19,971 nt of DNA. Source: Bacillota bacterium (GTDB taxonomy: Bacteria; Bacillota; Clostridia; Acetivibrionales; DTU013). The stretch spans positions 1 to 19,971 of the forward strand of contig JAEZLF010000050.1 in the NCBI GenBank assembly GCA_023435925.1, read 5' to 3'. The notes under the pieces were generated by a model. That model worked only from the letters and a program-made list of their open reading frames with translations. It was not told where the DNA came from and did no database searches. Positions 13,328 to 19,971 of the stretch are shown here, piece by piece (position 1 is the first letter of the stretch; every line of letters starts with the position of its first letter). The position numbers were made by a program, and so were the translations under genes.

Positions 13328-14743
13328 TTATTCCTTAATCTCCGTTTTACGGGATTTTATATATTTCCATTTGTTTGAACGGAATCGGAGGTATACGATT
13401 ACAGCTCGAGTGTATTGATCCAGAAACAGAGCCACCCATGCACCGATGAGTCCCCAGTGGAATACGTTGACAAAGATGTAGGCCATAAAGACGCGGAATA
13501 CCCATATTCCAAAAGCAGAGGCATATAGCGGGTACATGGTGTCTCCTGCGCCCCGAAGTGCACCGGAAAGAGATAGCTGTGTTGCCATGCCGGGCAGGGC
13601 AAGCGCCACTATTTTTAGAACAGTACCGGCCATATCGGCCACATCCGAATCTTGGGTATACAGCTGTGCCATGGGATGTGAGAACAGAATGAAAATCAAC
13701 GCCACAAAGCAGGCAACAATAATAGCGATATGATGGATGACATTGGCATATTTCTGGGCTTTTTCATCGTCATTGGCACCCAAACTTTGCCCCACCAGCG
13801 TGGTTGCTGCAACACCAAATGCCATACTTGGCGCAAAGGTCAGCCCGTTAATATTCAGACCGATTTGATGGGCGGCGAATTCTGCAGTGCCCAAGCCTGA
13901 AACAGTACGAGCAAACATCACCAGTCCGCTTTGCAGCACAAACTGTTCAACGGCCGCCGGTAAGCCGATGGAAAACACCTTTTTAATGATAGTGAAGTCA
14001 AGGCGATAGTTGCCTCTAATTGAAATAGATACGCGGGACTTATTTGAAAAAATAATGTATAATGCAAAAATGCAGGCCAGTACTCTTGATAACGTGGTTG
14101 ATACAGCTGCTCCGGCAACGCCCCATTTCGGGAAGCCAAACTTACCATAAATCAGTACATAATTACCGAATACATTCAAAAGATTACTGCCCAGGTTATA
14201 TAACATCGGGAGCTTTGTTTCTCCCGCTCCTCTTAAAGAAGCCGTGATGCACATGGTTAAGGCCTGAAAAAATAAGCTCGAAGAGATAATTTGGAAATAC
14301 AAGGTAGCGTCTTTTAAGGTATCTTCATTTGCGCCCATGAAAACTACAATCTGGCGTGAAAAAGCAAAGCCAATGATACTTATGATAATTCCCAGTGCGA
14401 TATTGATTATCAGAACCTGCCGGATAACAGAAGAGGCTTTTTGCACATTTCCGGCGCCGATGTTCCATGCGACAAGAGTGGTTGTTCCTACGTTGACAGC
14501 CGCGAATATTGCCAGCAGAAGGAAAAAGGGCTGATTGGTAAGCCCGACGGCTGCAATCGCTGCAGAGCTGAGCTGACCAACCATAATCATATCAACCATG
14601 CCAAATAGGGAAGACATGACAAGCTCAATAAACGCAGGACCTGTTATGGATAATATTTGTTTTCGCATGCTGCCGGAGATGCTGCTTATTCCAGTGCTTT
14701 CATTACCTCCAACCGGCTTTTTGGTAAAAGGAAGACGGATCAA
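13328..14743 (-). CDS. MATE-family multidrug/Na+ (or H+) antiporter
   Basis: The 471-aa membrane protein has 12 predicted hydrophobic segments in two homologous halves, typical of MATE exporters that extrude cationic drugs using Na+ or H+ gradients. Half one begins ITGPAFIELVMSSLFGMVDMIMVGQLS and has SLRGAGETKLPMLYNLGSNLLNV; half two begins IGLPAAVEQFVLQSGLVMFA and has GALRGAGDTMYPLYASAFGIWVFR. The paired LRGAG(E/D)T signatures are decisive. The start is TTG 14743 with a modest AGCAGG 7-8 nt upstream; an in-frame stop closes the frame above it. An internal ATG at residue 27 (MRKQILSITGP) is possible but has no ribosome site. A strong promoter lies upstream. It is divergent from marR, so the neighbouring regulator might also act on it. 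Confidence 0.92.
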   Translation of the reverse strand: MIRLPFTKKPVGGNESTGISSISGSMRKQILSITGPAFIELVMSSLFGMVDMIMVGQLSSAAIAAVGLTNQPFFLLLAIFAAVNVGTTTLVAWNIGAGNVQKASSVIRQVLIINIALGIIISIIGFAFSRQIVVFMGANEDTLKDATLYFQIISSSLFFQALTMCITASLRGAGETKLPMLYNLGSNLLNVFGNYVLIYGKFGFPKWGVAGAAVSTTLSRVLACIFALYIIFSNKSRVSISIRGNYRLDFTIIKKVFSIGLPAAVEQFVLQSGLVMFARTVSGLGTAEFAAHQIGLNINGLTFAPSMAFGVAATTLVGQSLGANDDEKAQKYANVIHHIAIIVACFVALIFILFSHPMAQLYTQDSDVADMAGTVLKIVALALPGMATQLSLSGALRGAGDTMYPLYASAFGIWVFRVFMAYIFVNVFHWGLIGAWVALFLDQYTRAVIVYLRFRSNKWKYIKSRKTEIKE

Positions 14744-14784
14744 TGTTTGTACCTGCTTTCATTTATATAGAGTTGACATAACCT

Positions 14785-14813
14785 ATTATACTATTGATAG
14801 CCGATAACTTCAA
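14785..14813 (-). promoter_or_regulatory. Sigma-A promoter of the MATE gene
   Basis: On the minus strand TTGAAG (14813-14808), 17 bp, then TATAAT (14790-14785). Transcription would begin near 14778, leaving a leader of about 35 nt before the TTG start. A TTCACGT word at 14817-14823, just upstream of the -35, echoes part of the marR operator units (ACGTGAA on the other strand). Confidence 0.7.
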
Positions 14814-14870
14814 ATAGTTCACGTCAAATAGAATATATTAGCTATAGGGCTCAATATCAAATAATACACC

Positions 14871-14900
14871 TTGACAGGACAAATAATACAAGACTATAAT
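14871..14900 (+). promoter_or_regulatory. Near-consensus sigma-A promoter of the marR-ABC operon
   Basis: TTGACA (14871-14876) and TATAAT (14895-14900) are both perfect hexamers with an 18-bp spacer. The expected start is near 14907, inside the first 15-bp operator unit, so a bound repressor would block initiation directly. Confidence 0.85.
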
Positions 14901-14903
14901 ATG

Positions 14904-14978
14904 TTTCGCACGTGAAATATTCGTAGGCGAAATATTCGGGAGCGAAGTATTTTACTTTAAAATATTTATTCCTGAAAT
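14904..14978 (+). repeat. Five tandem 15-bp semi-palindromic units, probable MarR operator array
   Basis: Units: TTTCGCACGTGAAAT (14904), ATTCGTAGGCGAAAT (14919), ATTCGGGAGCGAAGT (14934), ATTTTACTTTAAAAT (14949) and ATTTATTCCTGAAAT (14964). Each approximates an inverted repeat, ATTTCG...CGAAAT, and units 2 and 3 are the closest to each other. The array begins 4 bp after the -10 and ends 45 bp before the marR ATG. MarR dimers bind such palindromes and usually repress their own operon, so autoregulation is the natural reading. Units 4 and 5 are degenerate. Confidence 0.65.
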
Positions 14979-15023
14979 TGTTCGGGCTTGACCTATAAGA
15001 TGCTGGTTTACGGGAGGAGAGAG

Positions 15024-15479
15024 ATGGAATCAATAAAACGCAGTCTTGAAGTATCCAGACTCATCAGGGAGATTGTTTTTCATATAAAGCATAACATGGG
15101 CAAAGAATTTGAAAAAGCCGGGTTGCCTGGAATTACCCCCACGCAGGGTATGATCATCGGTATGCTGAGCAAGCATGAGAGGATGAGGGTTAGTGATATT
15201 AGCCGGGCTATGGGACTTAATAACAGCACCGTGTCCGGAATAATTGACAGGCTTGAAAGACAGGAAATGGTGGAGAGGATTCGCAGTGAGGAAGATAAAA
15301 GGGTCGTGTTTATCACACTTTCTCCGGAACTGAAAGGAAAAAAAGCACACATCCATTTAAAGGTTGAGAATATTATAGAAGGAATTATTACAGAAAGAGG
15401 GTCGCCGGAGGATTACGAGAAAATTATCGAAGGCTTAAGTGTGTTGAAAAGGCTCTTAATAAATACTGACGGGAGATGA
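15024..15479 (+). CDS. MarR-family transcriptional regulator
   Basis: The product is 151 aa from ATG 15024, which has GGGAGGAG a few bases upstream; a frame extension to 14988 would start in the leader. The winged helix-turn-helix runs at about residues 38-105: ITPTQGMIIGMLSK, MRVSDISRAMGLNNSTVSGIIDRLE (recognition helix), then the wing with EEDKRVVFITLS containing the conserved DxR. The N- and C-terminal helices would form the dimer interface. MarR proteins typically repress efflux genes and are released by small hydrophobic ligands. The next gene starts 1 bp after the stop, so this regulator is co-transcribed with the ABC exporter it probably controls. Its own leader carries a five-unit operator-like array. 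Confidence 0.93.
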   Translation: MESIKRSLEVSRLIREIVFHIKHNMGKEFEKAGLPGITPTQGMIIGMLSKHERMRVSDISRAMGLNNSTVSGIIDRLERQEMVERIRSEEDKRVVFITLSPELKGKKAHIHLKVENIIEGIITERGSPEDYEKIIEGLSVLKRLLINTDGR

Positions 15480-15480
15480 T

Positions 15481-17289
15481 GTGTTCATGTTAAAATTATT
15501 CAGATATTTAAAACCATTTACGTTGTCTATTATTGCTGTTCTGGTATTAATTTTTTTCCAGACAATAGCGGATTTGTACTTGCCGACATTGATGGCCGAT
15601 ATTATTAATAATGGTGTCATGAGTGGTGATACCGGCTACATAATGAAAACCGGAGGCTTCATGCTGCTGATTGCCGGTGCTGGTGTTTTGTTTTCAATCA
15701 CTGTGAGCTTTCTGTCAGCGCGAGTAAGCGGTGGCTTTGGCAGGAGCATCAGGAATAGTGTATTTAGAAGGGTTGAAAGCTTTTCCTTGCATGAGTTTGA
15801 CAAAATCGGGACGGCCACATTAATAACGAGAACGACCAACGATATTACTCAAATACAGATGGTGACAATGATGATGATGCGTATGCTGATTGGAGCACCG
15901 GTTATGGCAGTGGGGGGCATTATTATGGCGATGTCAAAGGATAAGCCGCTCACATGGGTGCTTGTTGTTGCACTTCCTGTGCTTGCAGGTGTTGTTGTGC
16001 TGCTGGCAAAAAAAGCGATCCCGCTGTTTAAGAAGATGCAGGTAAAGATCGACAGGATTAACCTGGTCCTGCGTGAAAAACTCACCGGTGTAAGAGTAAT
16101 ACGGGCATTTAACCGGATGGAGTATGAAAGTGAACGTTTTGAGGAAGCAAATGCCGACCTTACGGATACCTATATAAGAGTGAACCGGATTATGGCGTTT
16201 ATGATGCCGTCCATTATGCTAATTATGAACTTTACATCTATTGCAATACTATGGTTTGGTATCATCCGTATTGACAGAGGAGATATGGATATAGGCGCAC
16301 TTTTCGCTTTTATCCAGTATGCAATGCAGATCATGTTTTCTATGATTATGGTGGCTATGATGTTTATTATGGTACCAAGGGCACAGGCTGCCGCTGTGAG
16401 GGTTAATGAAGTGCTTGATACGGAACCGGACATTGTTGACCCCGAGAGTGTGGGCAGCGGAGAAGCGGGCAGTACCGAAGTGGGCAGAGCGGTGAGCGTC
16501 TGGAAAGCGGGTGGCAATAACAATGTAGTATCTGCAGATTCTGTCAGAGGGCACGTGGAGTTCAGAGATGTCACTTTTCGTTACCATGGAGCAGAGCAGC
16601 CGGCGATTTCCAATATCACTTTCAGTGCAAAGCCCGGCGAGGTTACTGCAATTATTGGCAGCACCGGTTCCGGGAAGTCCACGCTTGTAAATCTGATACC
16701 GCGGTTTTATGACGTGCAAAGCGGAAGTGTACTGATTGGTGGGACCGATGTGCGTGAAATGGCACAGCAGGAGCTTAGGGCAAAAATTGGTTTTGTACCT
16801 CAGAAGGCGGTGCTTTTCACCGGAAGTATTGCTGATAATATCCGATACGGTAAGGAAGATGCTACGATGGATGAGATAATCCATGCAGCTGAGACAGCAC
16901 AGGCAATAGACTTCATTCGTGAGATGGAGGACGGGTTTGACCACGTGCTTGCTCAGGGAGGTACAAATGTATCCGGCGGTCAGAAGCAAAGGCTCTCCAT
17001 TGCCAGAGCGCTGGTCAGAAAGCCGGAAATCTATGTGTTTGATGACAGTTTTTCAGCACTTGACTTCAAGACGGATGCCAGGCTGAGAGCGGCGCTTAAG
17101 AAGGAAGCGGACGATGCTACCATGTTTATTGTCGCACAGAGGGTAGGAACTGTCATGGATGCCGACCGGATCATTGTTTTGGACAATGGAAGGATTGCCG
17201 GAATGGGCAGACACAAAGAGCTGATGGACAGCTGCGAGGTATATAGGGAGATCGTTTCTTCACAGCTTTCAGAGGAGGAGATTGCATGA
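15481..17289 (+). CDS. ABC exporter half-transporter, degenerate-site subunit (BmrC/TM287-like)
   Basis: The 602-aa protein has six transmembrane helices (about 15-310) joined to a nucleotide-binding domain (about 345-590). Walker A is GSTGSGKST (393-401) and the signature is VSGGQ (497-501). Walker B ends in Asp521-Asp522 where active transporters have Asp-Glu, and the switch histidine is replaced by Gln553 (VAQRVGTV). Loss of both catalytic residues marks the non-hydrolysing ATP site of heterodimeric exporters, as in TM287 and BmrC. Its intact signature would complete the active site of the partner encoded next. A Gly/Ser-rich linker (about 322-345) joins the domains. The start is GTG 15481, with GGGAG overlapping the marR end; ATG 15487 is a close alternative. 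Likely role: drug or lipid-like compound export. Confidence 0.93.
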   Translation: MFMLKLFRYLKPFTLSIIAVLVLIFFQTIADLYLPTLMADIINNGVMSGDTGYIMKTGGFMLLIAGAGVLFSITVSFLSARVSGGFGRSIRNSVFRRVESFSLHEFDKIGTATLITRTTNDITQIQMVTMMMMRMLIGAPVMAVGGIIMAMSKDKPLTWVLVVALPVLAGVVVLLAKKAIPLFKKMQVKIDRINLVLREKLTGVRVIRAFNRMEYESERFEEANADLTDTYIRVNRIMAFMMPSIMLIMNFTSIAILWFGIIRIDRGDMDIGALFAFIQYAMQIMFSMIMVAMMFIMVPRAQAAAVRVNEVLDTEPDIVDPESVGSGEAGSTEVGRAVSVWKAGGNNNVVSADSVRGHVEFRDVTFRYHGAEQPAISNITFSAKPGEVTAIIGSTGSGKSTLVNLIPRFYDVQSGSVLIGGTDVREMAQQELRAKIGFVPQKAVLFTGSIADNIRYGKEDATMDEIIHAAETAQAIDFIREMEDGFDHVLAQGGTNVSGGQKQRLSIARALVRKPEIYVFDDSFSALDFKTDARLRAALKKEADDATMFIVAQRVGTVMDADRIIVLDNGRIAGMGRHKELMDSCEVYREIVSSQLSEEEIA

Positions 17290-19640
17290 GTGCTGATTAT
17301 AGAGAGAATAAAAACAGATCTGTTCAGAAAATGGGAGCCGATAGAGCCGGTGGTGCAGGTGTACAGGGTGGCACAAATGGAGCCGGCAGGTCAGGTATGA
17401 CCGGGAGGCCGGGATTTGGCAGACCGGGAGGGCCGGGCGGGCCGGGAGGATTTGGCCGGCCTGTGGAAAAACCCAAGGATTTTAAAGGGACGTTAAGAAG
17501 GTTGTTGGGGTATTTAAAGCCTTTTCGTATGAACTTAGCCGTAGTATTGATTTTTGCGATTGCAAGTACGGTATTTGCCATTGCATCGCCAAAAGTTCAG
17601 GCCAATGCGATCAACAAATTGACCGATGGATATATGGCAAGGATGATGCTGAAGGAAGTTGGAAAAGCACAGCGGGAAGCAGTCGGTCGAATTGAGGAGC
17701 AGATGAAGGGTCTGAATGGAGGTCAGGGCACAGGCGCGACCGGTCAGGGTACAAACCCAGCAGGCCAGGGCGAAGGCACGGGAGGTCAAGGCCCGGATAA
17801 TACCGCTATCGCGGGGCAAATGACACCTGACGCAATGGCAGCAATACGTGAGATGATTGCTTTGCCGATGTTGGATACGGTAGAAGATCCGCAGCAGAAA
17901 GCGGATATTGTTGAAAGAATGATGGCATTGAGCGAAAAGCTGCCGGATATGCAGCCTGATACACAGCAAGGTACTCAGTCACAGAACTTTACAAAGGAGC
18001 AGGTTGAGGATGCGATAAGAGCGATACGGGAAACTGGTGGTGAGATTGACTATACCTATATTTTGCGAATTGTGCTTGTGTTGATAGGGATATTCTTGCT
18101 GAGCTCCCTGTTCCAGTTTATTATGCAGTGGGTGATGTCCGGTGTCGCGCAAAAAACCTCATATCAGCTGCGCAAGGAGGTTGATAATAAGCTTGCAAGG
18201 CTGCCTCTTAAATATTACGACTCAAAAACCCATGGGGAAATACTGAGCAGGGTCACCAATGATGTAGATTCCATATCAAACACCCTTCAACAGAGCATAA
18301 CCCAAGTGATTACTGCAATCATACAGATTGTTGGATATATTATCATGATGCTGGTTACCAGCCCGGCACTGACATTGATCGTCATTGCCACATTACCGCT
18401 GTATGTGATTATAACGGCGTTTATCGCCAAAAAGTCACAAAAGTTCTTTGCGGCACAGCAGAAGGAACTGGGAGATCTTAGCGGGCATGTCGAGGAGATG
18501 TATACCGGGCACAAGGTTGTAAAGGTGTTTGGGCGTGAACAAGAATCTATTTCAACGTTTGAACGTGTAAATGACAGGCTGTACGAAGCGGGGTGGAAGG
18601 CACAGTTTGTTTCCGGTATTATGTTTCCGATGATGAACTTCATCAGTAATATCGGGTATGTGATTATATGTGTTGTGGGCGGCATCTGGATGACACAGAG
18701 CAGGCTCAGGCTGGGAGATATTAATGCGTTTATTCAGTATTCCAGATCCTTTACCCATCCCATCACTCAAACTGCAAATATTGCAAATGTGATTCAGTCA
18801 ACCATTGCCTGCGCGGAGCGCGTATTTGAGGTGCTGGATGAACAGGAGGAAATTCCGGACAGTGAGTCCGCAGTGGTGCTCGAACATCCAAAAGGCGTTG
18901 TAAGCTTTACAAACGTTGATTTTAGTTACACGGAAAATGAGACGTTGATTGCCAACATGAATCTCAACCTGAGACGTGGTGACACAATAGCAATTGTTGG
19001 GCCTACCGGCGCCGGTAAAACGACTCTTGTGAATCTGCTGATGCGTTTCTATGAAATAAGCGAAGGCAGTATACAAATTGATGGAACAGATATCAGGAAT
19101 ATCAAACGGGGTGCCTTGAGAAGCGTGTTTGGAATGGTACTGCAGGATACCTGGCTTTTCAATGGAACGATTAGAGACAACATTGCATACGGACGTGAAG
19201 GCGCCTCCATGGAAGAAGTTGTGCGTGCCGCAAGAGCCGCCCATGCCGACCATTTCATCAGAACACTGCCAGATGGGTATGACACAGTACTGAATGAGGA
19301 AGCTACCAACATATCTCAGGGCCAGAAACAGCTGCTGACGATTGCCCGGGCAATATTAGCCGATCCTGCAATATTGATTTTGGATGAGGCCACAAGCAGT
19401 GTGGATACGAGAACAGAGGTGTTGATCCAGAAGGGCATGGTGAACCTGATGAAGGGCAGAACCAGCTTTGTGATAGCGCATAGATTGTCTACCATCCGAG
19501 ATGCAGAGCTGATCCTTGTGATGAACCAGGGCAAGATTATTGAGCAGGGCAGCCACAAGGAATTACTGGCACGGAATGGATTTTATGCGGATTTGTATAA
19601 TAGCCAGTTTACCGGTGCTAATTTGGAAAAGGGTGCATAA
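17286..19640 (+). CDS. ABC exporter half-transporter, catalytic subunit with extracellular insertion (BmrD/TM288-like)
   Basis: The 784-aa protein overlaps the preceding gene by 4 bp (ATGA) and has GAGGAG upstream, so the two are translationally coupled. Residues 1-70 are a Gly/Pro/Arg-rich cytoplasmic tail (GRPGFGRPGGPGGPGGFGRP). TM1 lies at about 80-103 and TM2 at about 258-285; the loop between them is about 150 residues, instead of about 25 usual for this fold, and contains Gly/Gln/Thr-rich repeats plus a helical part. The nucleotide domain has Walker A GPTGAGKTT (572-580), Asp700-Glu701 in LDEATSSVD and switch His732: a complete catalytic set. The signature is ISQGQ (676-680) rather than LSGGQ, which belongs to the partner's degenerate site, so the asymmetry fits. 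A related TM1-TM2 extracellular domain is known from BmrD, as far as I recall. Confidence 0.94.
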   Translation: MSADYRENKNRSVQKMGADRAGGAGVQGGTNGAGRSGMTGRPGFGRPGGPGGPGGFGRPVEKPKDFKGTLRRLLGYLKPFRMNLAVVLIFAIASTVFAIASPKVQANAINKLTDGYMARMMLKEVGKAQREAVGRIEEQMKGLNGGQGTGATGQGTNPAGQGEGTGGQGPDNTAIAGQMTPDAMAAIREMIALPMLDTVEDPQQKADIVERMMALSEKLPDMQPDTQQGTQSQNFTKEQVEDAIRAIRETGGEIDYTYILRIVLVLIGIFLLSSLFQFIMQWVMSGVAQKTSYQLRKEVDNKLARLPLKYYDSKTHGEILSRVTNDVDSISNTLQQSITQVITAIIQIVGYIIMMLVTSPALTLIVIATLPLYVIITAFIAKKSQKFFAAQQKELGDLSGHVEEMYTGHKVVKVFGREQESISTFERVNDRLYEAGWKAQFVSGIMFPMMNFISNIGYVIICVVGGIWMTQSRLRLGDINAFIQYSRSFTHPITQTANIANVIQSTIACAERVFEVLDEQEEIPDSESAVVLEHPKGVVSFTNVDFSYTENETLIANMNLNLRRGDTIAIVGPTGAGKTTLVNLLMRFYEISEGSIQIDGTDIRNIKRGALRSVFGMVLQDTWLFNGTIRDNIAYGREGASMEEVVRAARAAHADHFIRTLPDGYDTVLNEEATNISQGQKQLLTIARAILADPAILILDEATSSVDTRTEVLIQKGMVNLMKGRTSFVIAHRLSTIRDAELILVMNQGKIIEQGSHKELLARNGFYADLYNSQFTGANLEKGA

Positions 19641-19678
19641 GGCTTTCTATCTCAGCGCAGGAATTCTTCGATGACAAT

Positions 19679-19719
19679 TTATTTGTATGGATTTTTTGTG
19701 CAGACGCTTAAACAAATAA
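19679..19719. repeat. 8-bp inverted repeat before the last gene
   Basis: TTATTTGT (19679-19686) and ACAAATAA (19712-19719) are exact reverse complements 25 bp apart, in the 101-bp gap after the ABC operon. They could be an operator or a weak structure. No strong terminator or promoter is evident in the gap. Confidence 0.4.
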
Positions 19720-19741
19720 TAGATTGATATGGAGTGACGAC

Positions 19742-19971
19742 ATGTACCGATATAATGCCCCAGATACTTTGAATCAGGAAGCGAAATACAAAATTCTTAC
19801 TGAAATACTTTCTTACATAGGAAAATCAAACAATATTGATGATATATGTCGTTTTGTTTGCAACAATGTCATCAGGCTTGGATTCAGTAATTGTATTATT
19901 CAAAATCAGCTGGATGGAAAGACCTATGCAAATGAGACATGTACGGATTCGGCAGTATTGCTTGAAAAAAT
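19742..19971 (+). CDS. Partial protein, possibly GAF-domain N-terminus
   Basis: An ATG at 19742 with GGAG 7 nt upstream opens a frame that stays open to the window edge (76 codons and two bases). The visible part begins MYRYNAPDTLNQEAKYKILT and continues with an amphipathic helix (EILSYIGKSNNIDDICRFVC) and LGFSNCIIQNQ, followed by a polar stretch. A helix followed by a hydrophobic strand ending in polar residues resembles the start of a GAF domain in sensor kinases or signalling proteins, but the evidence is thin. Three cysteines occur in the first 55 residues. The gene begins 101 bp after the ABC exporter and could be its own unit. Confidence 0.5.
   Translation, partial: MYRYNAPDTLNQEAKYKILTEILSYIGKSNNIDDICRFVCNNVIRLGFSNCIIQNQLDGKTYANETCTDSAVLLEK

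Noticed and set aside
14904..14978. Reading the 15-bp tandem array as a CRISPR or satellite
   Set aside because: There are no spacers, the units are short and semi-palindromic, and they lie immediately after a promoter and before a MarR gene, which fits an operator array better.
16249..16989. A 246-codon minus-strand open frame opposite the first ABC subunit
   Set aside because: It is antisense to the conserved helix and nucleotide-binding motifs and has no family features of its own.

Overview
The window looks like a chromosomal segment of a low-to-mid GC Bacillota, most likely an anaerobic Clostridia member. The evidence is the Gram-positive set yycH, yycI and walJ with rlmH, strong Shine-Dalgarno sequences throughout, TTG and GTG starts, and an aldo/keto reductase carrying two CX2CX2CX3C iron-sulfur motifs as seen in anaerobes. 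I cannot name the genus. I see no tRNA, rRNA, insertion sequence, phage gene or CRISPR array.

Positions 1-3175 form a minus-strand operon. A good promoter precedes two inner-membrane permeases of a carbohydrate (CUT1) ABC importer, and these are followed 18 bp later by the start of a long coiled-coil HlyD/RND-type adaptor that runs off the left edge. The solute-binding protein and ATPase are not in the window.

Positions 3351-11049 are a plus-strand block for cell-envelope homeostasis. It holds a secreted protein of unknown function, YycH and YycI (membrane regulators of the WalK kinase), a MurA enolpyruvyl transferase, the WalJ metallo-hydrolase, a YbdG-like mechanosensitive channel and the 23S rRNA methyltransferase RlmH. 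The walR and walK genes that usually head such a block are not directly upstream. The promoter at its head does carry a WalR/PhoP-type direct-repeat box (TGTAAT-N5-TGTAAC) exactly 10 bp from a TATAAT, with further TGTAAT copies in helical phase, so the cluster may be controlled from elsewhere by WalR.

Positions 11088-14743 hold a minus-strand nucleotidyltransferase-fold protein, a plus-strand iron-sulfur aldo/keto reductase and a minus-strand MATE efflux pump. The last two genes converge on a perfect 13-bp hairpin. The divergent interval between the first two contains a perfect 12-bp inverted repeat.

Positions 14871-19640 form a drug-export operon: a MarR regulator followed by two overlapping or abutting ABC half-transporters that make an asymmetric heterodimeric exporter. 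Its promoter is nearly consensus and is followed immediately by five tandem 15-bp semi-palindromic units, a probable MarR autoregulatory operator array. A partial gene of uncertain, possibly GAF-domain, identity begins at 19742.

The most interesting signals are the phased WalR-like array, the 15-bp operator array, the adaptor inside a sugar-importer operon, and several small degenerate repeats in intergenic gaps. I found no clear new multi-gene system.
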